DNA from: Manduca sexta | Taxonomy: Eukaryota > Arthropoda > Insecta > Lepidoptera > Sphingidae | Direction of reading: 5' to 3' | NCBI RefSeq assembly: GCF_014839805.1 | Contig: NC_051118.1 | Coordinates: 9,478,391-9,542,390 of the forward strand | Length of the DNA: 64,000 nt | Part shown: piece after piece, positions 43,170 through 54,106 of the stretch | Position numbering within the stretch: the first letter of the stretch is position 1 | Layout of the letters: every line of letters starts with the position of its first letter | Position numbers and translations under genes: made by a program | Notes under the pieces: model-generated | Database searches by the model: none | What the model was told of the DNA's origin: nothing | What the model saw: only the letters and a program-made list of their open reading frames with translations

Positions 43170-43525
43170 TAGGGTTAGATATTGGGTCTTTCTGTTCTAT
43201 CAACCCGGAGTCTGGAATTTGTGCCCGATATGGCGATAGGCTCCCCCCCTTTTTTTTTAATCTGTCAATATGGTTGTTAGCCTGGCAAGGGCTTATACAA
43301 AGACACCGGACTTTTGGAGCTCGCAAGCCTTGAAAACTAAGCGACCATGCTGGGTGCAGCCCATTAACGGGTTACGAACTTCGGTTTAGGACAGCCACTG
43401 AGAGAGGATGAGATATTAACGATTAAATCGCCACCTATCATGTGGAATATAAGGCGAAAAGAAGTTTCTTTGCTTGCATCTCTGTCCACCTTTTCGGGAG
43501 ATATTGGCGCGATGTGTTCTGCTTG
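43170..43525 (+). mobile_element. SINE-A split by family X
   Basis: Body up to CGATATGGCGATAGGCTCCC at 43170-43255, then family X, then CCTATCATGTGGAATATAAG and CCACCTTTTCGGGAGATATT, GCGATGTGTTC to about 43525. An uninterrupted SINE-A has ...GATAGGCTCGCCCCCTATCA. Confidence 0.65.
43256..43435 (+). repeat. Family X copy inside SINE-A
   Basis: TGTTAGCCTGGCAAGGGCTT, TATACAAAGACACCGGACTT, AGCGACCATGCTGGGTGCAG and GAGAGGATGAGATATTAACG match 41690..41880. It is preceded by a T-run. Confidence 0.6.
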
Positions 43526-44221
43526 TACGTTTATAGAAACCTCGAATGCTATTAGCAGACTAAACCGCGATCAAAAACTAGTGTATTATAATTCCCGATT
43601 AGTTCCGAAACATATTTGCATCAGCAACAATTGAATTTGAACCGTATCAGTGGGCAAACTAGTTCACATTTGCATATTGGAATCTAGGCTCTCAAACTTA
43701 TCGACGGAATCTGGCTGAATACGGTACTTATGATAATAATTGCAGTTGGGAGAGGTCGGGTTATTATTCAAGTAGTTCTTGTTGCAAAATATGCTTTAAG
43801 AGCGAGGTATAAAGTGCATTTCGAGTTGACACTTTATTAAAATGTAGAGTTGTAATAATTTTAACCATTGTTTTGTCTGTTTAACTTCGTAGTAATGAAA
43901 CATTTTCAAATACATCATGGCGACCTTGTTTTTATTGCATCATCAAACCACAAAACTGGATTATAGCAGAATTATCCATAGCAAGAAATTTTACCTAGCA
44001 TGCGGTCAGAATTGACAAACTATCGTAGATTTGGAACATATAATAACGTCATAAAAAACAATTATAGACCCATCCACCAGTCTTTAGAGTTTATGAGGTT
44101 CTTAAAGAGCCTCTTAGGAAACGTTTATGTACAATTAATTAATGTAGCTAATACGCAAAAAATTGAAGAGGTTACTTTTTATTAAAAAATGGAATTTTTT
44201 CGCTATAGTATCTGACGCATT
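43526..44221. other. AT-rich intron, nothing recognised
   Basis: No signal seen. Confidence 0.4.
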
Positions 44222-44385
44222 TGTGTCGCGTTTTGGGATCAGCTTGTCTATATCCAGTTCCAACAGGCCGGCATAATTGTGTCCATTGTCGAGGAGTAAT
44301 CATCTCTCGTCAGTCGACTTTCTACTGGACCCCACTCCACATACCATTAGATGCAGTGAGGTCACGTTCCGTGCCCGTTTTGAAA
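44222..44385 (-). repeat. Family B copy, partial
   Basis: TGTGTCGCGTTTTGGGATCA, CCAACAGGCCGGCATAATTG, GTAATCATCTCTCGTCAGTC, GGTCACGTTCCGTGCCCG. Confidence 0.75.
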
Positions 44386-44397
44386 AAAGAATACCGT

Positions 44398-44560
44398 TTA
44401 GTGCAAAGTGGTAGTGGGTTTTTCTCCTCAGGACCAGCTTGGTGTCTGGAATTAATGCCCAATGAGGCCAGCCCTATTAAGTCATGGGATACACAGGACA
44501 AAATGTAGGTGCTCTAATTGCGCCTCTGCCTATCCTCCTGCCTCCTTTTAAAAAAAGAAG
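44398..44560 (+). mobile_element. SINE-A fragment
   Basis: GCAAAGTGGTAGTGGGTTTT, TGGTGTCTGGAATTAATGCC, CAATGAGGCCAGCCCTATTA, TTGCGCCTCTGCCTATCC; head missing. Confidence 0.6.
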
Positions 44561-44804
44561 ACAATAACAGCCTTCATACCCAAAAGAAGTCAGGGCGAGG
44601 GGCTAGCGATATACAACCAATTGAATCCGCCGGCAACAAATAAGAGCATATATTTAAATTCCGCCCACATTCGCGAATTTAGGGTTAGGACGAGAATAAA
44701 AATTGGGCCGTTTGCCAATACCATGTAGCTGAGAATTGTGTGACGCTTAAGGTAATCTTCAGATATATTTTTAGGGTTCTTTTGAAATGGAATGAAAAGA
44801 AATA

Positions 44805-44955
44805 ATGATTTCTTATGTTAAGGCGAATGTTAGATATTGAAATATAAGTTTTTACGGATTTTATCGCGGTTATACATATTATTATTTTCTACCGACGTTT
44901 CGTAGACTACAGTCCCAATGGTCAATAATAGATATAACCGCAATAAAATCCTGAA
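44805..44955 (+). repeat. Family G copy with foldback ends
   Basis: ACGGATTTTATCGCGGTTAT at 44857 and the inverse ATATAACCGCAATAAAATCC at 44935 flank TTTTCTACCGACGTTTCGTA. The inverted arms are a feature of the family. Confidence 0.6.
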
Positions 44956-44998
44956 ATAGATATATTTCAAAGAAATAATTATTTGAACATAAGTAAAA

Positions 44999-45179
44999 TC
45001 TATACATATTATAAGACAAAGTCTCCGAAAGCTGTTTGTCCATATGTGATCGATTTTCTCAAAATCTACTGAACGGATTTTTGTACGGCTTTTACTAAAA
45101 GATAGTGCAATTCTTGAAGAAGGTTTAGGTTAATAGTGCATTAAGATTTTCAAGCAGGCAAAGCCGCGGGCACAGCTAG
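44999..45179 (+). mobile_element. Helitron-like element, 181 bp
   Basis: Starts TCTATACATATTATAAGACA after A, ends GGGCACAGCTAG before T; the 3' GCAAAGCCGCGGGC gives a short hairpin. Non-coding. Confidence 0.8.
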
Positions 45180-45239
45180 TGTTGTAAATTATTTAGATTC
45201 CATCATCATTAATTTTATTACCAGTTCGGTAAATAATTC

Positions 45240-45300
45240 TCCCCAGAGAAGAACGGGCAAGAAACTCTGGTATGTTTTTTTCAAAAGAGTTTAAGGTATA
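45240..45300 (-). repeat. Family K fragment
   Basis: GAAGAACGGGCAAGAAACTC, inverse of the 18380 fragment. Confidence 0.45.
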
Positions 45301-45557
45301 AAGTACAGCGCACGATACAGAGAAATAAATACATTATTTTTTATTGTAATTCATTCATATACTCGAAAAGTAGGTAATAAATAAATTTTAAATTATCATA
45401 CATGTGCACAACCCTCTTAAAAATCATCAAATAATAGAATCTCACTATCTCCTATGTATCCCTAGTACTCTATACAAGTGCACAACCCCCTCTTGAATAA
45501 TTAAATAATTAAATTCGATTTTTTTTTATATACCCCTAGTACTTTGACTAATAATAA

Positions 45558-45800
45558 TAATAATAATACCAGCCCTGTATTATATACTTGCCCACTGCTG
45601 AGCACGGGCCTCCTCTACTACTGAGAGGGATTAGGCCTTAGTCCACCACGCTGGCCTAGTGCGGATTGGTAGATTTCACACACCTTCGAAATTCCTATAG
45701 AGAACTTCTCGGACGATAAATTCACAAAGAATACCCACATGATTTTTAGAAAAGTCAGAGGTGTGTGCCCTTGGGATTTGAACCTGCGGACATTCGTACT
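45558..45800 (-). mobile_element. SINE-C with internal deletion
   Basis: AATACCAGCCCTGTATTATA, TGCGGATTGGTAGATTTCAC, then directly GAACTTCTCGGACGATAAAT (missing the GAGGAAACCTGC block), and GGGATTTGAACCTGCGGACA. The head ends at ATTCGT. Confidence 0.8.
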
Positions 45801-45881
45801 TTGACTGCCTTAGCAGAATAAACCAAAACACCAATGTCTTTAAAGTAAAGGTTTTCTTATAGGTATTTGTATCTTTCCCGA

Positions 45882-46075
45882 TAGCATCATACGCAAGGTG
45901 TAAGCCCGCCATAGTGGCCGACGTAAGTGTCGCATTCCGGAATCAGCCTGTGTACATCCGGAACAAGCTGGTAAATTGTTTCGACTGGCGAGAGGAAAAC
46001 GTCTATCGTCAGTCGACAATCTGAACTCTATATCACTTACAATCGCAGTAAGTTCATTTTCCCGTGCCCTTATAA
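45882..46075 (-). repeat. Family B copy, diverged
   Basis: ACGCAAGGTGTAAGCCCGCC, GTCGCATTCCGGAATCAGCC, CGTCAGTCGACAATCTGAAC, CTTACAATCGCAGTAAG. Confidence 0.7.
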
Positions 46076-46239
46076 AAAATATAGTGGCAACTATAAGAAT
46101 TGCCAAATCAAAAACGTCATTAAGTAAAAGCCATAAGATTCAAACTCAAACGTTTAATTTTTGCAAAAGTAATAGTTAATTTGACTGTTACTGAATTAAT
46201 AAACTGACTGTTATTGACGTAGTTGTTTTGTTTATTCAT

Positions 46240-46455
46240 TAGTAGTGCTGAGGTCTTGGGTACGATTCCACGCCAAGTAAGGTAATTTTGGGTTTCTGCT
46301 CAGTATCAGTCCGGAGTTTGGTATTTGGGACCTATCTATCTGATGATACCTCGCTTTCTATAACATTCTGAGATAGAATAGACGGGGTAAGGGTGAGCTA
46401 GTTGCGCCTCTGCCTATGCTTCGGTATTAAAAAGCGTGTATGTGTGTTTATAATT
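46240..46455 (+). mobile_element. SINE-A copy
   Basis: GTGCTGAGGTCTTGGGTACG, TTCTGCTCAGTATCAGTCCG, GCGCCTCTGCCTATGCTTCG, GCGTGTATGTGTGT. Confidence 0.7.
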
Positions 46456-46867
46456 TAATCTTATTTTTCGTTTGTTACAACATAATATTATACGGAACCC
46501 TAGAAATAATTGAAACACACTTGGCCATATTATTATAGAGGCTTATGAAAAAAGTTGATTTCTCGTAGATAACGAGAATAGGGTAAGTTTTGTTTTTGCT
46601 TTTTGTAATATTTTTGGTTGAATAGAGAAATAATAGAGAATTTCTTAGAAAACAAAATTGGTAAGTAATTTTCGAAGGTTATTTAAAAAAGTGTAACCTC
46701 AAAAGGAGAATATTTTTGGCGTATATTAATCTGCTTATGTAACTTGTGTCTAGTTTTCTGGACCTTTTTTCGAGCTAGCTAGCTCAGTTTACTGGTTTTA
46801 ATAAGCTGATAGAATTGAATCGGTCCTGTTGCAAACAATATTGACTGTTAACCATAGATAACTATGA
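46456..46867. other. AT-rich intron, nothing recognised
   Basis: No signal seen. Confidence 0.4.
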
Positions 46868-46975
46868 TGATTTCTTATGTTTACGCGAATTTTAAACATT
46901 AAAATTAAACCATGTTTCGGATTTTACCGCGGTTTTTATATTTTAGTTTCCTCCTGACGTTTTGAAGCTTCGACT
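46868..46975 (+). repeat. Family G fragment
   Basis: TGATTTCTTATGTTTACGCG, CGGATTTTACCGCGGTTTTT, TCCTCCTGACGTTTTGAAGC. Confidence 0.6.
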
Positions 46976-47444
46976 CAGGTGAGACAAGCTCTTAAATAGC
47001 CACTTAAGTTTTGTTTATTAAATTATTCAATATATTAAATATCTACTCGATTTTTCAAAGGTGACTTTGATTTCTTTTGTCTTTAGTGATGTCAGTAGCT
47101 TTTTTATAGGATCTGTGGCAATAAAGGTATCTACGTACAACGTTTCTACATTACTTCCACAAAACAATATCTCAGCTTAAGATCTAACCAACTGTCATTT
47201 GTTCAAAATAACTTCGCTGTTTTGGAAGTGGATGTTGTACTGAAATATTGTTCTTGGAACAGGCTTTTACGCGATCGATACCACAACCTAGCATTAAATA
47301 TAGTTATTATAGTAAAGGTCATACAATCACTCCCACTTCCCCGCTCCGGGTCATTGCCCTGTTGACAAATGGAGCCGATACCGTCCACGCGGCGCCAGCC
47401 TCCCGCTGTGTGGAACTCATGGTTTTTGTATAGTCTTAATTTTT
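46976..47444. other. Intron with a GC-richer block
   Basis: 47330-47415 (GAGCCGATACCGTCCACGCG and GGCGCCAGCCTCCCGC) stands out. A minus-strand ATG here could begin a very short first exon, but no good donor follows. Confidence 0.3.
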
Positions 47445-47690
47445 TGTATACTGCCTTGGTGGCATAGTTGTATTACGGCATGACTAGTGCTGAGGTCTTG
47501 GGTTAGATCCCCATGTGGGGAAAAGTGATTTTGTATTTTTCTATTCAGTATCGTTCGGAGTCTGAAATTCGTGCCCGTTATGGCGATAGGTTCGCTCCAT
47601 ATCACATCATGGGACGTAATACACACGGCGGAAAGTGGGTGCATAAATTGCGTCTCTGCCTACCCCTTCAAAGATAAAAGGTGTCTGTAT
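47445..47690 (+). mobile_element. SINE-A copy, nearly full length
   Basis: CTGCCTTGGTGGCATAGTTG, GGTTAGATCCCC (altered B box), GCCCGTTATGGCGATAGGTT, ATCACATCATGGGACGTAAT, CTACCCCTTCAAAGATAAAA. Confidence 0.8.
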
Positions 47691-47904
47691 GTTCATGAGC
47701 GTTAACCCGTCCACGTGAGTCTAGTATTTCGTGTATAGAGTCTTGATAATTTAGTTTTTGCTTGCCTATGCTTATATCTTTTTTGGCAAGCAAACAAGTT
47801 ATAATCGCATGGTTAGATAGTGGTCTAACCCTATGCTGTAGAAAAAAATATCAGGGCTCTACCATTACTTTTTTCTTTATCATTTGTTAATATATGCTAA
47901 CACA

Positions 47905-48145
47905 CATACACCTACGCCTTTTATCCCCAAAGGGGTATGTAGCACAATTAGTACACCCAATTTTCGTCGAGTGTGTTCCGTCCGATGGTGAGATAGGGGA
48001 TGAGCCTAACGCCATATCGAGCACAAATTCCAAATTCCGGGCTAATGCTGAGTAGAAAAACTCAATATCACTTTGACCGTCATGGAGATAGAAACCAAGA
48101 CCTCAGCACTGCACTCATACCGTAATACAACCACGCCATGAAAGC
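47905..48145 (-). mobile_element. SINE-A copy, nearly full length
   Basis: Plus-strand text runs ACGCCTTTTATCCCCAAAGG ... GAGCCTAACGCCATATCGAG ... AAGACCTCAGCACTGCACTC ... ACAACCACGCCATGAAAGCA. Confidence 0.8.
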
Positions 48146-48324
48146 AATAATATCATCTATCCTAAAAAATCTTTTTCTTCAAAAAAAAATTGTTCAAACA
48201 TTTTTACTTCGTAGAATGGATCTAGTTACAATACTACTCTAGCGTTGGTGATCACTTACAATCATTACTTACAGACTGAGATCTGAACTATCAAGCATAT
48301 TAGAGAATATTTTAAAGCACGCAC

Positions 48325-48410
48325 CTATCGATCGAGCGGCGGCCGGGAGAGCGGGGGAGGTCTAATAATACTCCGCTCCCGCACGTGCCTCGAGGATCTC
48401 TTGTCATATA
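48325..48410. promoter_or_regulatory. GC-rich patch, possible promoter or first-exon region
   Basis: CGATCGAGCGGCGGCCGGGA and CTCCGCTCCCGCACGTGCCT are the highest GC run of the 40-64 kb part. The minus strand has an ATG-led open frame of 31 codons (M-T-R-D-P-R-G...) but no donor in the phase the DPP exon needs. Unique in the window. Confidence 0.25.
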
Positions 48411-48554
48411 ATAAGCTAATGTTGCTAGTTTTTGGGTGAGGTCAAATGAGTGAAGGAAAGGCGAGGATTTCTGAGTTAATTGTTAATTAATTTAAAATTA
48501 AATTAAAAGTAACTTCACTATCTCTTATGATGTGACGAGTAAGGTATAACAGTA

Positions 48555-48880
48555 TGGACACCAAGAACAGTGAAGGAAGCCATCGTGAGGAAACCTGGTG
48601 GTAGGTCTCTCATATGTGAGAGTCCACCTGGGTAGGTACCACCGCAATGTCTATTTCTGCCGCCAAGAAGTAGTGTGTAATCACAATTGTGTTCCCGTTT
48701 GAAGGACAATGTAGCCAGTGTAACTACTGGATATAATAAGACTTAACATCTCATGTCTCAGGATGGGGAGCGCAGTGGAATACCAAACAATATTTTTAAT
48801 TCAAGATGTTGGATGGTGTTTCTACTGTTTATGGGCGGTCGTATCGCTTACCATAAGGCGAACGGCATCCCCATCTTGTC
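48555..48880 (+). mobile_element. Family H 3' region, longest copy
   Basis: CATCGTGAGGAAACCTGGTG, TACCACCGCAATGTCTATTT, CCCGTTTGAAGGACAATGTA, CATGTCTCAGGATGGGGAGC, TATGGGCGGTCGTATCGCTT. It ends before the A-rich tail. Confidence 0.7.
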
Positions 48881-49191
48881 AATTCGTCAATTTTCATCTA
48901 AATCTATTCAGGCGTCACAAGCTTCTTTACTTCTAACAAATATAAACATTTTATCTACATTGGCGTATTTTATATTCCCTAACGGAATATTTTTAGACAG
49001 TGAAAATAAACGTGCGCAGTTAACGAGAAGTAACAGCCGAAACAAACAGATTTAACGAACGAGTTTCGCGCCTCGTGTAAAGCTCTACTCGAGCTTTCCC
49101 CGCGGGAAGGTTTAGAACTTTTAATTTGAGGGTCGACGTATCGTAAGTAGATTTGGCGAAGGTACGTTGACCTTCAACTTTTTTGACAATA

Positions 49192-49300
49192 CGTTTCGCA
49201 TTTATCCTCAGAGGGATGGGCAGAGGTGTAGCCACGGGACTCCCTTTTTACCATGTGTTCCGAGACATGATGAGTGGGATGGCGTGCCTATCACCCTGAT
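49192..49300 (-). mobile_element. SINE-A tail fragment
   Basis: GCATTTATCCTCAGAGGGAT, CATGTGTTCCGAGACATGAT and GCGTGCCTATCACCCTGATA. Confidence 0.55.
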
Positions 49301-50471
49301 ATTCCGTTGAACTTTTTTCGCTATTCCTCATAGTTTAGAATTTAGCCACTCAGGCCCACTTGAGAAATTTGCCTTTTGTGTTTGAAGTTATCCAGCCACT
49401 TTTGTCACTGACTGTACATTGCAGTCCAAATATAATGTTGGATATGATGCCGCCGTAGACTTACTAAATATACACTGGCTGGCCTTGTCGGCGAGATCGA
49501 AACAATCTGACTGGTTTCAAGATGCGCTAATAATAATAAATACATAAAAATATATGCAAAATTCTATTTTAATATTGACACGAGGTGCATAGCTCTATTC
49601 ATCTCGACTTTTAGTTGACAATCGTATAAAAACAAATGACTTAATTTCATTTTTAATTTATATTTATTAAAATTAGTTATGAAATTTTAAATTCTTGTTA
49701 TTGTACCGCTTGCCAAGTTGTGGACGAATATTGTCGTAGAGCCTCTACGACGTAGCACAAAGCTGCGCGCTACGAAAATTTAACGTAGGCACTTCGTAGC
49801 CAGTCATAAAGTGCTTACATTTTAAAGTATCTTTTAAATGAACGGGGCCACAAAATTGTTATAATAGTAAAATTTTATGAATAACTTTGCTTATTTTCCC
49901 AGTGAATTAGAAATATTTATGAACAAATAAGATATTAGTGCAAATATTTTTTTAATTATACATTGCATAAGACAGAAAATCCCTTATAGTCTAAATTCTG
50001 TAACATTCATTCTAATGTGGGTTGGTACAACGATTATCCATTATTTCAAAGAGGAAAACAATATAAATACCGCATAAGAAATTGCGTAAACATAAACACA
50101 TAACCATTATCAACCACGTTTCAAAACAAAACAGTTATCGTAACCGGCGGCTGATGTCGGCCGCACTCGTAATAAGCATTAGGGGTAAAGTCAATATCTT
50201 CATGGAATATTCACGTAATATTACTGGAATCAGCCGTCGAGAGAAGCAAAAAGTGTCCCAAGGGAACTCGGGCGGCGACAAGCCGGGTAACTTCGCTGGA
50301 AATTGCATTTTTTTTATTAGAAGAGTTGATATACACGACGTTGATCGTGAGGATCTTTTTTTATCTGTACAAGGGTTCTATACTATTAAGAATATGGGCG
50401 TATTGAAAGTTAAGTATGGTTAAATATTTTCGCTATAGATAATCAACTAAGATATTTTTTAAGTATCTGGT
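49301..50471. other. AT-rich intron, nothing clearly recognised
   Basis: Contains the palindrome GTCGTAGAGCCTCTACGAC at 49733-49751 and a GC-richer stretch at 50140-50285 with no homolog here. Confidence 0.4.
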
Positions 50472-50542
50472 TAAATTCAAGAAACAATTATGTTTAAAGG
50501 CAGTTTAATAAAGGCAATAAGCAAAATTGTTTCTTGAATTTA
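50472..50542. repeat. Hairpin with perfect 18-bp arms
   Basis: TAAATTCAAGAAACAATT (50472) and AATTGTTTCTTGAATTTA (50525), loop 35 nt. Lies 70 bp from the HelA copy that follows. Confidence 0.85.
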
Positions 50543-50611
50543 GCCTATATGAAAGGCTTACTCTTTCAGAACAGTTTACGGAAGCGACCATTATTACTAC
50601 TTTATTTGATA

Positions 50612-51371
50612 TTAGCTTTTGCTCGCGGCTCCGCCCGCGTTATAAAGTTTTTCAGGCTAAAGTTTTACATTATAAAAGTAGTAGTTTCCCGGTAGCCTAT
50701 GTTCTTCCCAGGGTCTCAAACTGTCTCCATACCAAATTTTATCTTAATACGTTGGGTAGTTTTTGAGTTTAAGACGTTCAGGCAAACGGATGCAGCGGGG
50801 GACTTTGTTTAATAATATATTTTTTTAGAACTTTTTAAGAGGAATAATCCCGTCATACATCATTGTTGCATAACTTTAACCGTTTACGCAGCGCACGCAA
50901 CGGAAGCTCTCAAAACTAATAAATTGTCCCCGTATTTGCAACATGTTTCATTACTGCTCCGCTCCTATTGGTCATAGCGTGATGATATACAGCCTATAGC
51001 ACCCCACAAATAAAGGGCTATCCAACACAAAACGAATTTTTCAGTTCAAACTGGTAGTTCCTAAGATTAGCCATTACTGCTCCGCTCCTATTGGTCATAG
51101 CGTGATGATATATAACTTAGAGCATTCCACGAACAAAGGGCTATCCAACGCAAAAAGAATTTTTCAGTTTGGACCGGTAGTTCCAGAGATTAGCCATTAC
51201 TGCTCCGCTCCTATTGGATATAGCGTGATGATATATAGCCTATAGCAATCCACGAATAAAGGGCTATCCAACGCAAAAAGATTTTTTCAGTTTGGACTGG
51301 TAGTTCCTGAGATTAGCGCGTTCAAACAAACAAACAAACAAACTCTTCAGCTTTATATAATAGTATATAGA
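50612..51371 (-). mobile_element. HelA copy 2, three tandem units
   Basis: On the minus strand it starts TCTATATACTATTATATAAA and ends GGCAAAAGCTAA-type (CTAA before T). Holds (TTTG)n and three ~122-bp units. The 3' portion matches copies 1 and 3. Confidence 0.82.
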
Positions 51372-51539
51372 AGTATAGATTTAATAATGTTAACTTTTTT
51401 AATTAGGGATGACTGAGAGTGTTATAAACGTAAGAGTAAACAAATATAATGAGAAAGCTTCGAACTGCTAAGCTATCGGGAGTTACACGTGTTATTGTGA
51501 GTCCACCATAAAAGATAGACATATGCTGTCGTGGGATAT

Positions 51540-51705
51540 TTTTTACATAATTTTAAGGAGAACATTTCCGTCATACATTATTTCTATGTAGCTTTAACCA
51601 TTAAGGTTGCACACGCGACGGAAGCTTAAAAAATGGAGTAACTTCTCCCGTTCTCCCAACATTTCCCTTCACTGCTCTGCTCCTATTAATTGTAGCGTGA
51701 TGAAA
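51540..51705 (-). mobile_element. HelA-related 3' fragment
   Basis: CCGTCATACATTATTTCTAT, TAGCTTTAACCATTAAGG, ACGGAAGCTTAAAAAATGG, CACTGCTCTGCTCCTATTAA; diverged from the adjacent copy. Confidence 0.6.
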
Positions 51706-51796
51706 AGTATACTATAACCAGCACAGGAGTATGGAAAATAATTGTACCAAGTTTCGTTAAAATCCGTCGAGTAGTTTTTGTTTCTATAACGGTTAT

Positions 51797-51829
<33 letters not shown>
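51797..51829 (+). repeat. (CAGA)n microsatellite
   Basis: About eight perfect CAGA units, preceded by GGTTATACAGA as in lepidopteran non-coding repeats. Confidence 0.9.
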
Positions 51830-52024
51830 AATTTTACTAATTGCATTTTTGGCATCAGTATCGATCCCTAATCACCCCCTGATAGTTATTTTGGAAATAT
51901 ATTTCATGTACAGAATTGACCTCTCTACAGATTTATTATAAGTATAGAATAGATTAGTCTGTAAGGTTTCCTTAAATAAAGTAAAAAAAAAAGTTCTAAC
52001 GATTCATATAATTTAAATCGATAT

Positions 52025-52145
52025 AAAACTAGATTTTTGACGTTTTCGTGGTTATTTTGTTATTCACTTTATTTACTCCTTACATGACATTTCGAACTCT
52101 GCAGCTTTCATGGTCTCGGGGCAGTCATCTTTAAAACTTTAGAGA
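52025..52145 (+). repeat. Family G fragment, diverged
   Basis: TTGACGTTTTCGTGGTTATT, ACATTTCGAACTCTGCAGCT, TTCATGGTCTCGGGGCAGTC. Confidence 0.5.
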
Positions 52146-52242
52146 GTACGATGTCCAGTAGTGAATTCATAAGCAATTAGTAATGGCTATCGATACATTA
52201 TTAAATAATTATTATCATAACTTTATGCTTTATATAACTTTA

Positions 52243-52518
52243 TCTATATATATAAAAACGAATCTCTATTTCCCTTGGTCACGCCATCACGCGTGAACGG
52301 CTGGACCGATTGCACAATTTTGTTTTGTTGTGTTTGTTATTGTTAGGGGAAGGTTTGTATGAAAAAAAATATTAAAAAATTGCGCCGTAAATTAGAAAAC
52401 TTGACGAAAATATTAATTTTATATAACTGTCAATTGTTTGAAATAACTGTCAGCGATTGACAGAATGCGCGCTGCAAATTCATATTTAGGACGGAACAAC
52501 GTCTGTCGTGTCAGCTAA
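52243..52518 (+). mobile_element. HelB copy 2
   Basis: Starts TCTATATATATAAAAACGAA after A, ends TGTCAGCTAA before T, 276 bp; collinear with 5174..5462 throughout, including AACTGTCAGCGATTGACAGA. Confidence 0.82.
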
Positions 52519-52870
52519 TACTTTATAAAAATGGTATTCGTATAAATATTTCGCGTGCAGATATTTAATTATATTATCTATTTTATCTAACAAACCAATT
52601 ACAACGAAAATGTACCCAATTATTACCACCCGTTCTCGTAATGTAGACATTCCGCTAACAACAGCCTTAAGCCACTTACGGACAAATGTGCTTACCTTTA
52701 CCCAACATTCTGCATCCCTGATTATGCTGTAAACGTCCCGGCGTACAACGGGTCGGTTTTACTGCCCCATCCAAATTAATGGTCATTTGGGGGCACTGTA
52801 ATTGTGGACCTTGGAACATTTTTAGGGCTGCGATGTTTTTCATAATTCTGCGAGTTTTTATTTGAACTGT
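52519..52870. other. Intron sequence, nothing recognised
   Basis: No signal seen. Confidence 0.4.
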
Positions 52871-52905
52871 AAGACTGCCTTCGTGGTGTAGTTGTATATA
52901 GCGGC
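52871..52905 (+). mobile_element. SINE-A head fragment
   Basis: AGACTGCCTTCGTGGTGTAG followed by TTGTATATAGCGG. Confidence 0.5.
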
Positions 52906-53194
52906 GTATAGATAGATGCTACTATAGAGGAACAGATGGTTGCGTTTCCCTATGGAAGGAAAAGATCTCCAGTCAGGCAGATGTTACCTGGGTCGCGGTG
53001 GTTCCTGTTCGAAGCTGTATATACCGCGCGTCGAATCAATTCTGCTACCGCAATTCAGGATTGTCTATCGCCATCTAGTGTGATTATTGAGCATTATTTC
53101 CTAATTATCGATATTGATCTCGCAGTTCCAATGATGAGATGGCGGTGTATACTAATTGTGCCGCCACACGTACGTGGTACGACAACACCATTGT

Positions 53195-53320
53195 GATATT
53201 AGGGTTACTTGATATCAGGTTAGAATCTGGAATTTGTGCCCGATATGGCGAAATTCTCATCCTTTATTACCGGAACACAACACACTGCTGCATGGTGGCA
53301 GAAATAGACATATCTACCAA
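53195..53320 (+). mobile_element. Fragments of SINE-A and family H side by side
   Basis: SINE-A middle (TTAGAATCTGGAATTTGTGC, CCGATATGGCGAAATTCTCA) to 53268, then ACCGGAACACAACACACTGC and GGCAGAAATAGACATA from inverted family H. Confidence 0.5.
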
Positions 53321-54015
53321 CAGTATACAAGGTACTAACGTTATTTCTAGGTTCGATGTTATATGTTCATACAAAATGAATTATATATAACACATAATTC
53401 TATGCGACGCTTGAAAGACAATAATATCTAAGCGACAATCAGTACATTTTTGAGTAGTGTTTTGAGTTTTGATTTTAATATGAAAACTTGTAACAATAAA
53501 ACTTTTTATTTTATAAAGATATAGTCTAATGTTATTACATTTGTCCTAGACTTATAAAACCTAAATGATGCAGAAAAAAAGAGATTCAAAATATTTATAT
53601 AATTCATTTTTCGGTATACTCGTCGCTTAGACGATTGCTTTTTAAACTTCGCTATGTTTTTCCATCTATATCCACTTGCACATTAATTCAACAATAAAAA
53701 TGTTGCTTTAGACTTCAGTCGAAGCTTTTACAAAACTTCCTGAAACACGTTACGGTAAACATACAATATGTAAGCAGAATTGAATACAGTGTATATTTAT
53801 GAGCGGATCGGAGCGCGGTTCTGACGGCGGATTTTACGAGAGTGCTTTATGTTTCTGACGATAGACGGCGCCTCAGTCACACGGGAATGTAGTAAATATA
53901 TTATTAACTGTAAAAACTAAAAGAGAATAACCCCTTATTCCTTATAAAATAAATACTTTCCATTACTGTAAATAAATTATTTTGTATACATTTTTATGTT
54001 AGATTTGTTTTTAGT
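53321..54015. other. AT-rich intron, nothing recognised
   Basis: A small GC-richer patch at 53800-53885; no second copy. Confidence 0.4.
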
Positions 54016-54106
54016 CCTTAAGTTTTTTCATGTTCGTGCAACGACGTTAAATCCTCTGTTCGTGTTACATTACAGTGTTACAACACAAACATGAAAAAAC
54101 TTAAGG
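54016..54106. repeat. Inverted repeat, 23-bp arms
   Basis: CCTTAAGTTTTTTCATGTTC + GTG pairs with CAC + AAACATGAAAAAACTTAAGG with one mismatch; loop about 45 nt. Confidence 0.85.
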
